Below, piece after piece: positions 1 through 5,620 of a stretch of 5,620 nucleotides of DNA (positions within the stretch are counted from its first letter, which is position 1; every line of letters begins with the position of its first letter). The position numbers and the translations under genes are program-made. Source of the DNA: an uncultured Burkholderiales bacterium (GTDB lineage Bacteria; Pseudomonadota; Gammaproteobacteria; Burkholderiales; Burkholderiaceae_D); contig CALMOR010000043.1 of assembly GCA_937872165.1 (NCBI GenBank), positions 1-5,620 on the forward strand, given 5' to 3'. Below the pieces are notes generated by a model that made no database searches, had not been told where the DNA came from, and was given only the letters and a program-made list of their open reading frames with translations.

Positions 1-133
1 GGCCTACGTCGTCGGCTATCTCGAGACGATGACGGCCTACCTGATCTCGCCCGCGTATCGCACCATCCCTTCGCTGCTGCTGTTGATCGTCGTGATGTAC
101 GTGCGACCCAAGGGCCTCTTCGGTCGCCGATGA
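1..133 (+). CDS. LivH-like ABC transporter permease, C-terminal end (partial)
   Basis: Only the last 43 complete codons are present; the gene begins outside the window. The reading frame starts at base 2 and ends at TGA 131-133. The visible peptide has a short hydrophilic stretch, then a hydrophobic segment (SLLLLIVVMYV), and ends in RPKGLFGRR. A final membrane helix followed by RPxGLFGR is the usual end of LivH-type inner-membrane permeases of HAAT-family importers. The next gene encodes the partner permease LivM and starts inside this stop codon (ATGA), so the two are probably translationally coupled, as expected for a heterodimeric membrane channel. The assignment rests on this short C-terminus plus context. 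The substrate cannot be told. Confidence 0.85.
   Translation, partial: AYVVGYLETMTAYLISPAYRTIPSLLLLIVVMYVRPKGLFGRR
130..133 (+). promoter_or_regulatory. ATGA start/stop overlap (translational coupling)
   Basis: The LivM-like start codon ATG (130-132) overlaps the LivH-like stop TGA (131-133). Such ATGA junctions commonly let ribosomes re-initiate, and no well-placed Shine-Dalgarno is visible in front of this start. The overlap is seen in the sequence; the coupling is inference. Confidence 0.65.
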
Positions 134-1068
134 CGATGCGCGCCACGCCGACCTCCCGCCTCTTCGTCGTCTCGATGGTGCTCCTCGCGGCCGGAGCGAT
201 CCTGCCCACCTTCGCTTCGGGCTACGTGCTCGGGCTCCTCACCGTGGCCTTCTACACCGCGGTCTTCGCGATGTCGTGGGACCTGCTGTTCGGCTTCGCC
301 GGCGAAGTCAACTTCGGCCCGACCTTCCTGATCGGCCTCGGCGCCTACACGGCCGGCATCCTCGACGCGCGGCTCGCGCCGGACATTCCGATCTGGGTAT
401 GCGTCGTCGCCGGCGCCGCCGCGGCGGTGGTCGGCGGCGTGCTGCTGGCGCTCCCCGCGCTGCGCCTGCGCGGCCCCTTCTTCGGTCTGACGACGCTGGT
501 CGCGGTGCTGATGCTGCAGAACTTCGTCGTGGTCTTCGCGTCGTGGACCGGCGGCGAGATCGGACTGTCGGTGCCCGACGTGATGTCGATCAGCGCGGGC
601 GTCAACTACTGGATCGCGTTCGGCTTCATGGCCGTCAGCGGCGCGATCCTGGTCGGGCTGTCGCGCTCGCCGATGGGCCTGATCCTGCAGGCCAGCGGCC
701 AGGACCCGGTGCAGGCGGGCGCGCTCGGCTTCAACGTCGCCAAGCACAAGCTCGCGGCCTTCGTCGTCAGCGCGTTCTTCTCGGGCCTCGCGGGCGCGCT
801 GATGGTGTTCTACATCGGCACCGCGTCGGTCGGCACCTTCGTCGATCTCGGGGTCGGCGTGCAGGTCATCATCGCGGCCGTCCTCGGCGGTCGCCGCACC
901 GTGATCGGCGCGGCCATCGGTGCGGTCTTCCTGATCGGCATGGGCGAGCTGCTGCGTCCGCTCGGCGAGTTCGCGACGCTGCTCGTGTCGGTGATCGCGC
1001 TCGTCGTCATCCTGTTCTTCCCCGACGGCTTCCTCGGCATCCTGCGCGGAGGCGCGCGCCGTGGCTGA
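130..1068 (+). CDS. LivM-like branched-chain amino acid-type ABC transporter permease
   Basis: This 312-residue inner-membrane protein is the second permease of a HAAT-family importer and would form the channel with the LivH-like protein upstream. It is hydrophobic along most of its length. Family landmarks are the SWDLLFGFAGEVNFG block with its following GLGAY (about residues 49-73), the GLTTL block (119-123), and a GGEIGLSVP stretch (141-149) matching the family's GGTxGL loop. A cytoplasmic coupling loop spans about residues 178-207 (SRSPMGLIL to NVAKHK), followed by SAFFSGLAGAL. The protein ends in a hydrophobic helix and FFPDGFLGIL. Length is normal for LivM without an extra N-terminal domain. 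The start ATG 130 overlaps the upstream stop; ATG 136 is a possible alternative. No strong Shine-Dalgarno sits at the usual distance (AAGGG at 110-114 is far), so coupling probably drives initiation. The last 8 bases overlap the ATPase gene. Substrate is not determinable. Confidence 0.93.
   Translation: MTMRATPTSRLFVVSMVLLAAGAILPTFASGYVLGLLTVAFYTAVFAMSWDLLFGFAGEVNFGPTFLIGLGAYTAGILDARLAPDIPIWVCVVAGAAAAVVGGVLLALPALRLRGPFFGLTTLVAVLMLQNFVVVFASWTGGEIGLSVPDVMSISAGVNYWIAFGFMAVSGAILVGLSRSPMGLILQASGQDPVQAGALGFNVAKHKLAAFVVSAFFSGLAGALMVFYIGTASVGTFVDLGVGVQVIIAAVLGGRRTVIGAAIGAVFLIGMGELLRPLGEFATLLVSVIALVVILFFPDGFLGILRGGARRG
1048..1052 (+). promoter_or_regulatory. Ribosome binding site for the fused ATPase gene
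   Basis: GGAGG lies 8 bases before GTG 1061, inside the 3' end of the LivM-like gene, and supports that GTG as the start. A second purine-rich run, AGGAAGGAAG at 1071-1080, sits 10 bases before an in-frame ATG at 1091. That second start would drop the first ten residues (MADEEGSTAP) and give MLEVADLTK, a typical LivG beginning. Both starts have a plausible site, so the true N-terminus is not settled. Confidence 0.6.
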
Positions 1069-2545
1069 CGAGGAAGGAAGCACGGCACCGATGCTCGAGG
1101 TCGCCGACCTGACCAAGCGTTACGGCGGCCTGGTCGCGGTGAAGAACCTCAGCTTCTCGATCCGGCCCGGCCGGATCCTCGGGCTGATCGGACCGAACGG
1201 CTCCGGCAAGTCGACCGCGATGAAGACCATCATGGGCGTCGAGCAGCCGACCGTCGGATCGATCCGGCTCGACGGCGTCGAGATCGGCGGCCTGCCCGCG
1301 CACAAGGTCGCGCGACGCGGGGTCGGCCTCGTGTTCCAGCACTCGCGTCCGCTCAACCGGCAGACCGTGCTCGAGAACATCAAGGTCGCGCTGCTGCCCG
1401 ACCGGCTCACGCAGCTCTTCGCGACCGCCGACGTCGATGCGAAGGCGCGCGACATCGCGGTCCGCGTCGGCCTGGCGCACGTCGTCGACCGGAAGCCGCC
1501 GACGCTCGCGTTCGCCGACCTGCGGCGGCTCGAACTGGCGAAGGCGATCGCGCGGCATCCGAAGCTGGTGCTGGTCGACGAACCCTTCGCGGGACTGACC
1601 GCGTCCGAAGTCGCGGCCTTCTCGGACCTCATCCGCGCCTTTCGCGACGACGGATGCGCGGTGCTGCTGGTCGATCACAACGTCAAGGGCGTGGCCGCGC
1701 TGGTCGACCACGTGCTCGCGATGTATCTCGGCGAACGGATCGCCGAGGGCGCGGCCGCGGACGTGATGCAGGACGAGACCGTGCGCCGCGTCTATCTGGG
1801 CGGCGCACTGACGCGCGTCGAGCGCGAGGAGGCCCGCTTCGGCGATCGCGTGCCGGTGCTGCAGGTCGACGACGTCGGCGTCCTGTACGGCAAGGCGCTC
1901 GCGCTGCAGTCGGTGTCGATGCACGTGCACGAAGGCGAGTTCGTGTCGGTGGTCGGGCTCAACGGCGCCGGCAAGACCACGCTCTTCAACGCGATCTCGG
2001 GACTGGTCCCGCATTCGGGCACCGTGCGCTGGAGCGGCGACGCGCTCGGCGGCAGCAGCGCGGCCGCCATCGCCCGCGGCGGCATCGTGCATTGCCCCGA
2101 GACCCGCGAGCTGTTCGGCGACATGAGCGTGCGCGAGAACCTCGACCTCGGCGGCAACGGGCTCGACGCGAAGGAACGCGGCGAGCGGCTCGAATGGCTG
2201 TTCGACCTCTTCCCCATCCTGCGCGACCGGCAGGTGCAGGTCGCGCGGACGCTGTCCGGCGGCGAGCAGCAGATGCTCGCGATCGCCCGCGCGCTGATGA
2301 TGAAGCCGAAGCTGCTGATCCTCGACGAGCCCACGCTCGGCCTCGCGCCGGTCATCCTCGAGACGCTCTCGAAGGCGCTCGAACGACTGCGCACGACGAC
2401 GAGGATCAGCGTGCTGCTCGGCGAGCAGAACGTGACCTTCGCGCTGCCGCACGCCGACCGGGTCTACGTGCTCGACCATGCGCGCATGGTGTGGGAAGGG
2501 CCGCCGAGCCGCTTCGAGGCCGAGGCCGCCGCGGCCTATCTCTAG
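1061..2545 (+). CDS. Fused LivG-LivF ABC transporter ATPase (two nucleotide-binding domains)
   Basis: This 494-residue cytoplasmic protein carries both ATPases that normally come from separate livG and livF genes, and should energise import through the LivH/LivM-like channel.

Domain 1 (about residues 11-250, LivG-like) has Walker A GPNGSGKST (44-52), Q-loop Gln93, Walker B ending in Asp173-Glu174, an H-loop His206, and the LivG-type C-terminal tail (GERIAEG to RRVYLGG). Its signature region reads LAFAD-LRRLE (149-158), so the glycine expected in LSGGQ or LAYGD is Ala152.

Domain 2 (about 265-494, LivF-like) has Walker A GLNGAGKTT (299-307), a complete signature LSGGEQQM (398-405), Walker B ending in Asp422-Glu423, and GEQN (454-457) where LivF usually has VEQN. 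Its Q-loop reads CPETRELF, with Glu347.

The gene overlaps livM by 8 bases, starts at GTG 1061 (or ATG 1091), and has no sign of frameshift. The ATPase pair is certain; the transported substrate is unknown. Confidence 0.93.
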   Translation: MADEEGSTAPMLEVADLTKRYGGLVAVKNLSFSIRPGRILGLIGPNGSGKSTAMKTIMGVEQPTVGSIRLDGVEIGGLPAHKVARRGVGLVFQHSRPLNRQTVLENIKVALLPDRLTQLFATADVDAKARDIAVRVGLAHVVDRKPPTLAFADLRRLELAKAIARHPKLVLVDEPFAGLTASEVAAFSDLIRAFRDDGCAVLLVDHNVKGVAALVDHVLAMYLGERIAEGAAADVMQDETVRRVYLGGALTRVEREEARFGDRVPVLQVDDVGVLYGKALALQSVSMHVHEGEFVSVVGLNGAGKTTLFNAISGLVPHSGTVRWSGDALGGSSAAAIARGGIVHCPETRELFGDMSVRENLDLGGNGLDAKERGERLEWLFDLFPILRDRQVQVARTLSGGEQQMLAIARALMMKPKLLILDEPTLGLAPVILETLSKALERLRTTTRISVLLGEQNVTFALPHADRVYVLDHARMVWEGPPSRFEAEAAAAYL

Positions 2546-2605
2546 GCCTCCGACGCGCGGCCGGCAGTACGATGCGGCTCCTTCCGCCACGAGCCCGTCG
2601 AGACC

Positions 2606-3862
2606 ATGCCGATCCAGAACGCCTTCTACGCCCAGTCCGGCGGCGTGACCGCCGTCATCAACGCGTCCGCATGCGGCGTGATCGAGGCCGCGCGCCGTCG
2701 TCCCGAGCGCATCGGCAAGGTGCTCGCCGGACGCAACGGCATCATCGGCGCGCTCACCGAAGACCTGATCGACACGTCGCTGGAGTCGTCCGACGCCATC
2801 GCGTCGCTGCGCTCGACGCCGTCGGGGGCGTTCGGATCGTGCCGCTACAAGCTCGGCTCGATCGACGACAACCGTCCGCAGTACGAGCGCCTGATCGAGG
2901 TGTTCCGCGCGCACGACGTCGGCTGGTTCTTCTACAACGGCGGCGGCGACTCGGCCGACACCTGCTTCAAGGTCGGCCAGCTGTCGGCCGCGATGGGTTA
3001 TCCGCTGCAGGCCATCCACGTTCCGAAGACGGTCGACAACGACCTGCCGATCACCGACTGCTGTCCGGGCTTCGGCTCGGTCGCGAAGTACGTAGCGGTC
3101 TCCGCGCTCGAAGCGTCGTTCGACGTGCGCTCGATGAAGGAGACCTCGACCAAGGTGTTCGTGCTCGAGGTCATGGGCCGCCACGCGGGATGGATCGCGG
3201 CCGCCGGCGGACTGATCGAGGACCACGGCATCCCGGTCGTCATCCTCTTCCCCGAAGTGCCGTTCGATCCCGAGCGCTTCGTCGCGCGCGTCGACGCGCT
3301 GGTGCGCGAGCGCGGCTACTGCACGGTCGTGGTCTCCGAAGGCTGCCGCGACGCGGACGGCGCCTTCCTCGCCGAGCAGGGCAGCCGCGACGCGTTCGGG
3401 CACGCGCAGCTCGGCGGCGCGGCACCAGTGGTGGCGCGGATGATCAACGAGAAGCTCGGCCTCAAGATGCACTGGGCCGTGGCCGACTACCTGCAGCGCG
3501 CGGCGCGCCACATCGCGTCGGCGACCGACGTGACGCAGGCCTATGCGCTCGGCGAGAAGGCGGTCGAGCTCGCGCTCGAAGGACGCAACGCGGTGATGCC
3601 GACGATCGAGCGGACGTCCGACGAGCCGTATGCGTGGAACCTCGGCGTGGCCGACCTCGCCGATGTCGCGAACACCGAGAAGTTCCTGCCGAAGACCTTC
3701 ATCCGCGACGACGGCTACGGCATCACTGACGCGTGCAAGCGTTACCTGAAGCCGCTGATCCGCGGCGAGGACTATCCCGCGTTCGCGGACGGGCTGCCGG
3801 TCTATGCGACGTTGAAGAACGTCGCGGTCGCGAGGAAGCTCGCGGCCTTCGCGATCCGCTAG
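2606..3862 (+). CDS. Pyrophosphate-dependent 6-phosphofructokinase (diphosphate--fructose-6-phosphate 1-phosphotransferase)
   Basis: This 418-residue cytoplasmic enzyme of the PFKA superfamily should interconvert fructose 6-phosphate plus PPi and fructose 1,6-bisphosphate plus phosphate, a reversible step usable in glycolysis and gluconeogenesis.

Visible landmarks are the N-terminal AQSGGVTAVINAS (9-21), the phosphoryl-donor loop NGGGDS (111-116), PKTVDND (140-146) with catalytic-base candidate Asp144, the fructose-6-phosphate motif MGRHAGW (190-196), and SEG (244-246). Known family rules link Asp after the glycines (here Asp115) and Lys in PKTxDND (here Lys141) to PPi use; ATP enzymes have Gly at both places. 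The position matching the ATP enzymes' Mg-binding Asp103 is Gly114.

ATG 2606 places the family motif at the expected distance from the N-terminus. The Shine-Dalgarno is weak (GAG only). The gene lies 60 bp after the transporter operon on the same strand and converges with the YeeE gene. Whether it has its own promoter is unclear. Confidence 0.93.
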   Translation: MPIQNAFYAQSGGVTAVINASACGVIEAARRRPERIGKVLAGRNGIIGALTEDLIDTSLESSDAIASLRSTPSGAFGSCRYKLGSIDDNRPQYERLIEVFRAHDVGWFFYNGGGDSADTCFKVGQLSAAMGYPLQAIHVPKTVDNDLPITDCCPGFGSVAKYVAVSALEASFDVRSMKETSTKVFVLEVMGRHAGWIAAAGGLIEDHGIPVVILFPEVPFDPERFVARVDALVRERGYCTVVVSEGCRDADGAFLAEQGSRDAFGHAQLGGAAPVVARMINEKLGLKMHWAVADYLQRAARHIASATDVTQAYALGEKAVELALEGRNAVMPTIERTSDEPYAWNLGVADLADVANTEKFLPKTFIRDDGYGITDACKRYLKPLIRGEDYPAFADGLPVYATLKNVAVARKLAAFAIR

Positions 3863-3882
3863 TCGTCGGCCGCTAGTAGATC
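3853..3882. repeat. Imperfect inverted repeat at the convergent gene junction
   Basis: The two stop codons of the convergent genes lie in a symmetric arrangement: GATC, 2 bases, CTAG, 10 bases, CTAG, 2 bases, GATC. The inner 2-base pairs do not match (CG against TA), so the stem is interrupted. The same stretch also holds a direct repeat of CGCTAGT (3857-3863 and 3871-3877). No T-run follows on either strand, so a classic intrinsic terminator is not supported. It may be a weak bidirectional end structure or simple chance. Confidence 0.3.
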
Positions 3883-4859
3883 GACGTACGGCTCGCGGCC
3901 GCTCGCACGAAGAGGCGTTGTCCGGCGAGCGCGATGCCGACCGTGATGCACATCGTCGCGAACGCGACCCAGGCGTAGGGCCACAGCAGCGGCATGCCGA
4001 CCAGCACGAGGCCGTCGTTGCCGCCGGGGATCAGCAGGCTGCCCCAGCCCATCAGCATGCCGCCGACGATGCAGCGCGCGAGGTCCGCGATGCCGACGCC
4101 GGTGTGGCGGAAGAGTCCAGCGGTCCAGCCGCCGATCAGCGCACCGGCCAGCAGGCAGAGCAGCAGCAGCCCGCGCGCGGCGAGGCTGTGCGGCATGCCG
4201 CGCGCGAGTTCGGCCAGGCCGTCGGTATAGCCCCATGCGCCGACGAGGACCAGCGTGATGCAGAACGTGACGCCGATCACGGTCGTCGCCGCATGGGGCG
4301 ACCACAGATGGTTCGTCACGAGGTCGCGCAGACGCGCCCGATGCCGCAGCAGCGGCGTCGCGATGCGCCATGCGAGCACCGCGAGCACGACCCACGCGAT
4401 CCATCCGGGCGCGGCCAGCACCACCGACCCCGCCTCGAGCGCCTGCGTCGGTTGCGGCGGCACGAGCCGGTTCTCGAGGACGCAGCCGAGGTAGAAGCCG
4501 AACGGTGTCGCGGCGTAGGCCCACTGACCCGAGCCGAAGCGCGCGACCGCGCCCATCACGCACGCGCGGTTGACGAAGGCGCCGAGGCCGAGCAGCACCG
4601 CCCCGCCCACGGTCCATCGATCGAGCGCATGGCCGGCCGGTGCCACCGTCAGCCAGCCGAACGCATGCGCGACGACGAGCCCGCCCGCGACCCACAGCGA
4701 CGCCTCGATCATCGCCAGGAGACGGGCGGTACCGTGCTCTTCGACGACCTCGCCGATCGCGGCGACCGTGCAGGTCGCGCCGCGCTGGATCGCGAAGCCC
4801 ATCACGGTCGCGCAGACGGCCGCGACCAGGAAGGCGACGCCGTGGATCATGATCTCCAC
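3873..4859 (-). CDS. YeeE/YedE-family membrane transporter (thiosulfate/sulfur-compound transport family)
   Basis: This 328-residue polytopic inner-membrane protein has roughly nine hydrophobic segments (about residues 5-22, 45-68, 83-107, 113-128, 146-166, 188-208, 227-247, 260-278, 283-312). The two internal repeats typical of YeeE/YedE are visible: GFAIQRGATC (21-30) and GAFVNRACVMGAVARFGSG (93-111) in the first half, and GGMLMGWGSLLIPGGNDG (266-283) in the second.

Characterised members take up thiosulfate using conserved cysteines. Here Cys30 and Cys100 are present, but the second-repeat position reads GGNDG with Asn281, so the substrate may differ.

GTG 4859 is 3 bases after the upstream stop. 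An alternative ATG at 4850 would remove three residues; its GGAG is only 3 bases away, so neither start is clearly favoured. No TusA or rhodanese gene is adjacent. Family assignment is good; the substrate is inference. Confidence 0.8.
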   Translation of the reverse strand: MEIMIHGVAFLVAAVCATVMGFAIQRGATCTVAAIGEVVEEHGTARLLAMIEASLWVAGGLVVAHAFGWLTVAPAGHALDRWTVGGAVLLGLGAFVNRACVMGAVARFGSGQWAYAATPFGFYLGCVLENRLVPPQPTQALEAGSVVLAAPGWIAWVVLAVLAWRIATPLLRHRARLRDLVTNHLWSPHAATTVIGVTFCITLVLVGAWGYTDGLAELARGMPHSLAARGLLLLCLLAGALIGGWTAGLFRHTGVGIADLARCIVGGMLMGWGSLLIPGGNDGLVLVGMPLLWPYAWVAFATMCITVGIALAGQRLFVRAAASRTSIY

Positions 4860-4862
4860 GGC

Positions 4863-5339
4863 TCAGACCGGCGCCGCGTGTTCGATCATGCCTTCCATCG
4901 GATCGGTCGGCGCGTCCCACGGCGCGCGCTCGATCATCCGCATCCGGTCGGCGCGGCCGGGCTCGCGGCGCGCGCGGATGCCGTCCGCGGTGAAGTCGCC
5001 GTCCTTCGCGTGGTCCTCTGCGTCGCGTCGCGGCGCGACGGGCGTCGTGGGGCCGCGGCCCCACGACGCGAGCCGCGCCATCGGATCGCCGGGCGCGCCC
5101 TCGATGCGCCTCCGGAACGCGTCGAGCCGGTCGGCGTGATCGGCCCGTTCGTTGCCGGCGGTCAGCGCCGCGTCGATCGCGCCGATGACCCGGTCGGGAT
5201 CGGTGCCGGCCTCGCGCAGCGTCTCGCCAACGCCGACCCGATAGGCGCCGGGAGCGCCGCCGCCCTGCGGCACCGGCACGACCCGGACGGGCAGACCGGG
5301 CCCTCGGGAGGGGGCGGGTCGGGACGCGCGGGTGATCAT
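4863..5339 (-). CDS. Hypothetical protein, 158 residues, unrecognised
   Basis: I do not recognise this protein. Third codon positions are strongly G/C, as in the neighbouring real genes, and the frame is bounded by an intergenic stretch upstream and a tightly spaced gene downstream, which argues that it is translated.

It has no signal peptide, membrane segment or cysteine. The N-terminal 30 residues are rich in Pro, Arg and Gly. Residues 47-80 (DPDRVIGAIDAAL to RRRIE) look helical. The C-terminal half is charged and rich in Asp, Arg, Pro and Met, with DPMARLASWGRGP (85-97) and APWDAPTDPMEGMIEH (139-154), and is probably partly disordered.

ATG 5339 is the first usable start after the upstream stop, and GAGAAG 8 bases before it is a weak ribosome binding site. 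It lies 3 bp before the YeeE-family gene, so an operon is likely. A cytoplasmic accessory role is possible but unsupported. Confidence 0.6.
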   Translation of the reverse strand: MITRASRPAPSRGPGLPVRVVPVPQGGGAPGAYRVGVGETLREAGTDPDRVIGAIDAALTAGNERADHADRLDAFRRRIEGAPGDPMARLASWGRGPTTPVAPRRDAEDHAKDGDFTADGIRARREPGRADRMRMIERAPWDAPTDPMEGMIEHAAPV

Positions 5340-5357
5340 GACGGAGGCTTCTCGGAA

Positions 5358-5372
5358 CCGCGATCGACGCGG
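5358..5372. repeat. Short GC inverted repeat between the PhnC-like gene and the hypothetical gene
   Basis: A perfect 5-bp stem (CCGCG / CGCGG) with a 5-base loop lies in the 75-bp gap 5340-5414. No T-run follows it on either strand. It could be a weak attenuating hairpin or an operator half, but short GC palindromes are common at this base composition. Confidence 0.2.
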
Positions 5373-5414
5373 ATGCCGGTTAGTAGCGCGATGGCGCCCC
5401 GCATTACACGAAGC

Positions 5415-5620
5415 TCAGCGGCGATAGACGCGGTCGAGGTCCTCGTCGTCGACGTCGGTCGCCGCCTTGTCGAGGACCAGTCTCCCGGCGCGCAGCCCGA
5501 TGACCCTCGCTGCGAGACTCGCGACGAGGTCGGGGTCGTGCACGACGCTGACGGTCGTCGTGTCCGGCGCGCAGAGGCGCAGCAGCGCGCCGAACTGCAA
5601 CGCGGTCCGCGGGTCGAGGT
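5415..5620 (-). CDS. PhnC-like ABC transporter ATPase, C-terminal part (partial at window edge)
   Basis: The last 67 or so codons of an ABC ATPase are present; the rest lies beyond the right edge. Reading leftwards, the first complete codons give LDPRTA, the D-loop that follows Walker B. A strand and H-loop histidine come next (SVVHDPDLV, His codon at 5538-5540), then ARVIGLRAGRLVLD, and the gene ends DRVYRR before TGA 5417-5415. The GLRAGRxVxD tail followed by a short acidic stretch and a final YRR is typical of PhnC-type ATPases of phosphonate/phosphate/phosphite importers, and it ends at the usual place. It would power an importer whose binding protein and permease probably lie outside the window. 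ABC ATPase identity is firm; PhnC type is likely; the substrate is not shown. The gene runs 75 bp ahead of the hypothetical gene on the same strand. Confidence 0.8.
   Translation of the reverse strand, partial: LDPRTALQFGALLRLCAPDTTTVSVVHDPDLVASLAARVIGLRAGRLVLDKAATDVDDEDLDRVYRR

Noticed and set aside
2546..2605. Possible promoter for the phosphofructokinase gene (TACGAT at 2568-2573 as a -10 box)
   Set aside because: The hexamer matches the consensus at four positions only and no -35-like sequence lies about 17 bp upstream. No terminator hairpin with a T-run is visible in this gap either.
1007..3511. An 834-codon open frame on the minus strand opposite the ATPase and phosphofructokinase genes
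   Set aside because: It lies antisense to two clear genes, its product is a low-complexity Arg/Ala/Glu/Asp/His-rich string without domain motifs, and long antisense frames are expected where third codon positions are almost all G or C.
1654..3729. A 691-codon plus-strand frame spanning the ATPase fusion, the gap and the phosphofructokinase
   Set aside because: It is a shifted-frame shadow: its product is Arg-rich low complexity and it runs through two well-supported genes and the gap between them.
3859..5064. A 401-codon minus-strand frame overlapping the YeeE-family and hypothetical genes
   Set aside because: It is Arg/Gly-rich with no motif, while the competing frame encodes a clear polytopic membrane protein with family repeats.
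4570..5139. A 189-codon plus-strand frame over the hypothetical gene
   Set aside because: Its product is Ser/Ala/Arg-rich low complexity, and the minus-strand frame has codon use closer to the neighbouring genes and proper operon spacing.
5403..5408. Minus-strand TGTAAT as a -10 box for the hypothetical and YeeE-family genes
   Set aside because: It is a five-of-six match to TATAAT, but no -35 element is recognisable at the right spacing, so it is not supported beyond chance.

Overview
The window is GC-rich bacterial DNA with strong G/C preference at third codon positions. It is gene-dense, with gaps of 75 bp or less. Gene content and codon use fit a high-GC proteobacterium: a PPi-type phosphofructokinase starting NAFYAQSGGVTAVINAS, as remembered from beta- and gammaproteobacteria, plus Liv-type transporter genes. 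This assignment is inference from remembered families, not a database result. I see no rRNA, tRNA, CRISPR array, insertion sequence or phage gene.

The left part (1-2545, plus strand) is the distal half of a branched-chain-amino-acid-type (HAAT family) ABC importer operon. It holds the C-terminal end of a LivH-like permease, a complete LivM-like permease, and a single 494-residue polypeptide that fuses the LivG-like and LivF-like ATPases. The genes overlap (ATGA at 130-133, and an 8-base overlap at 1061-1068), so translational coupling is likely. The periplasmic binding protein is not in view, so the substrate (branched-chain amino acids, amides, urea or another) cannot be fixed. Sixty bases downstream on the same strand lies a complete 418-residue phosphofructokinase (2606-3862). 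Its active-site residues (Asp115, Lys141) indicate use of pyrophosphate rather than ATP.

The right part (3873-5620) runs on the minus strand and converges on the phosphofructokinase gene, with only 10 bp between the two stop codons. In transcription order it holds the C-terminal end of a PhnC-like ABC ATPase (cut by the window edge), a 158-residue protein I do not recognise, and a YeeE/YedE-family membrane protein. The last two are 3 bp apart and probably co-transcribed.

I see no clear new multi-gene system. The points most worth following up are the LivG-LivF fusion, whose first ATPase half has a degenerate signature motif; the unrecognised 158-residue protein between a PhnC-like ATPase and a YeeE-type transporter; and the YeeE protein itself, where Asn281 stands where a second-repeat cysteine might be expected.
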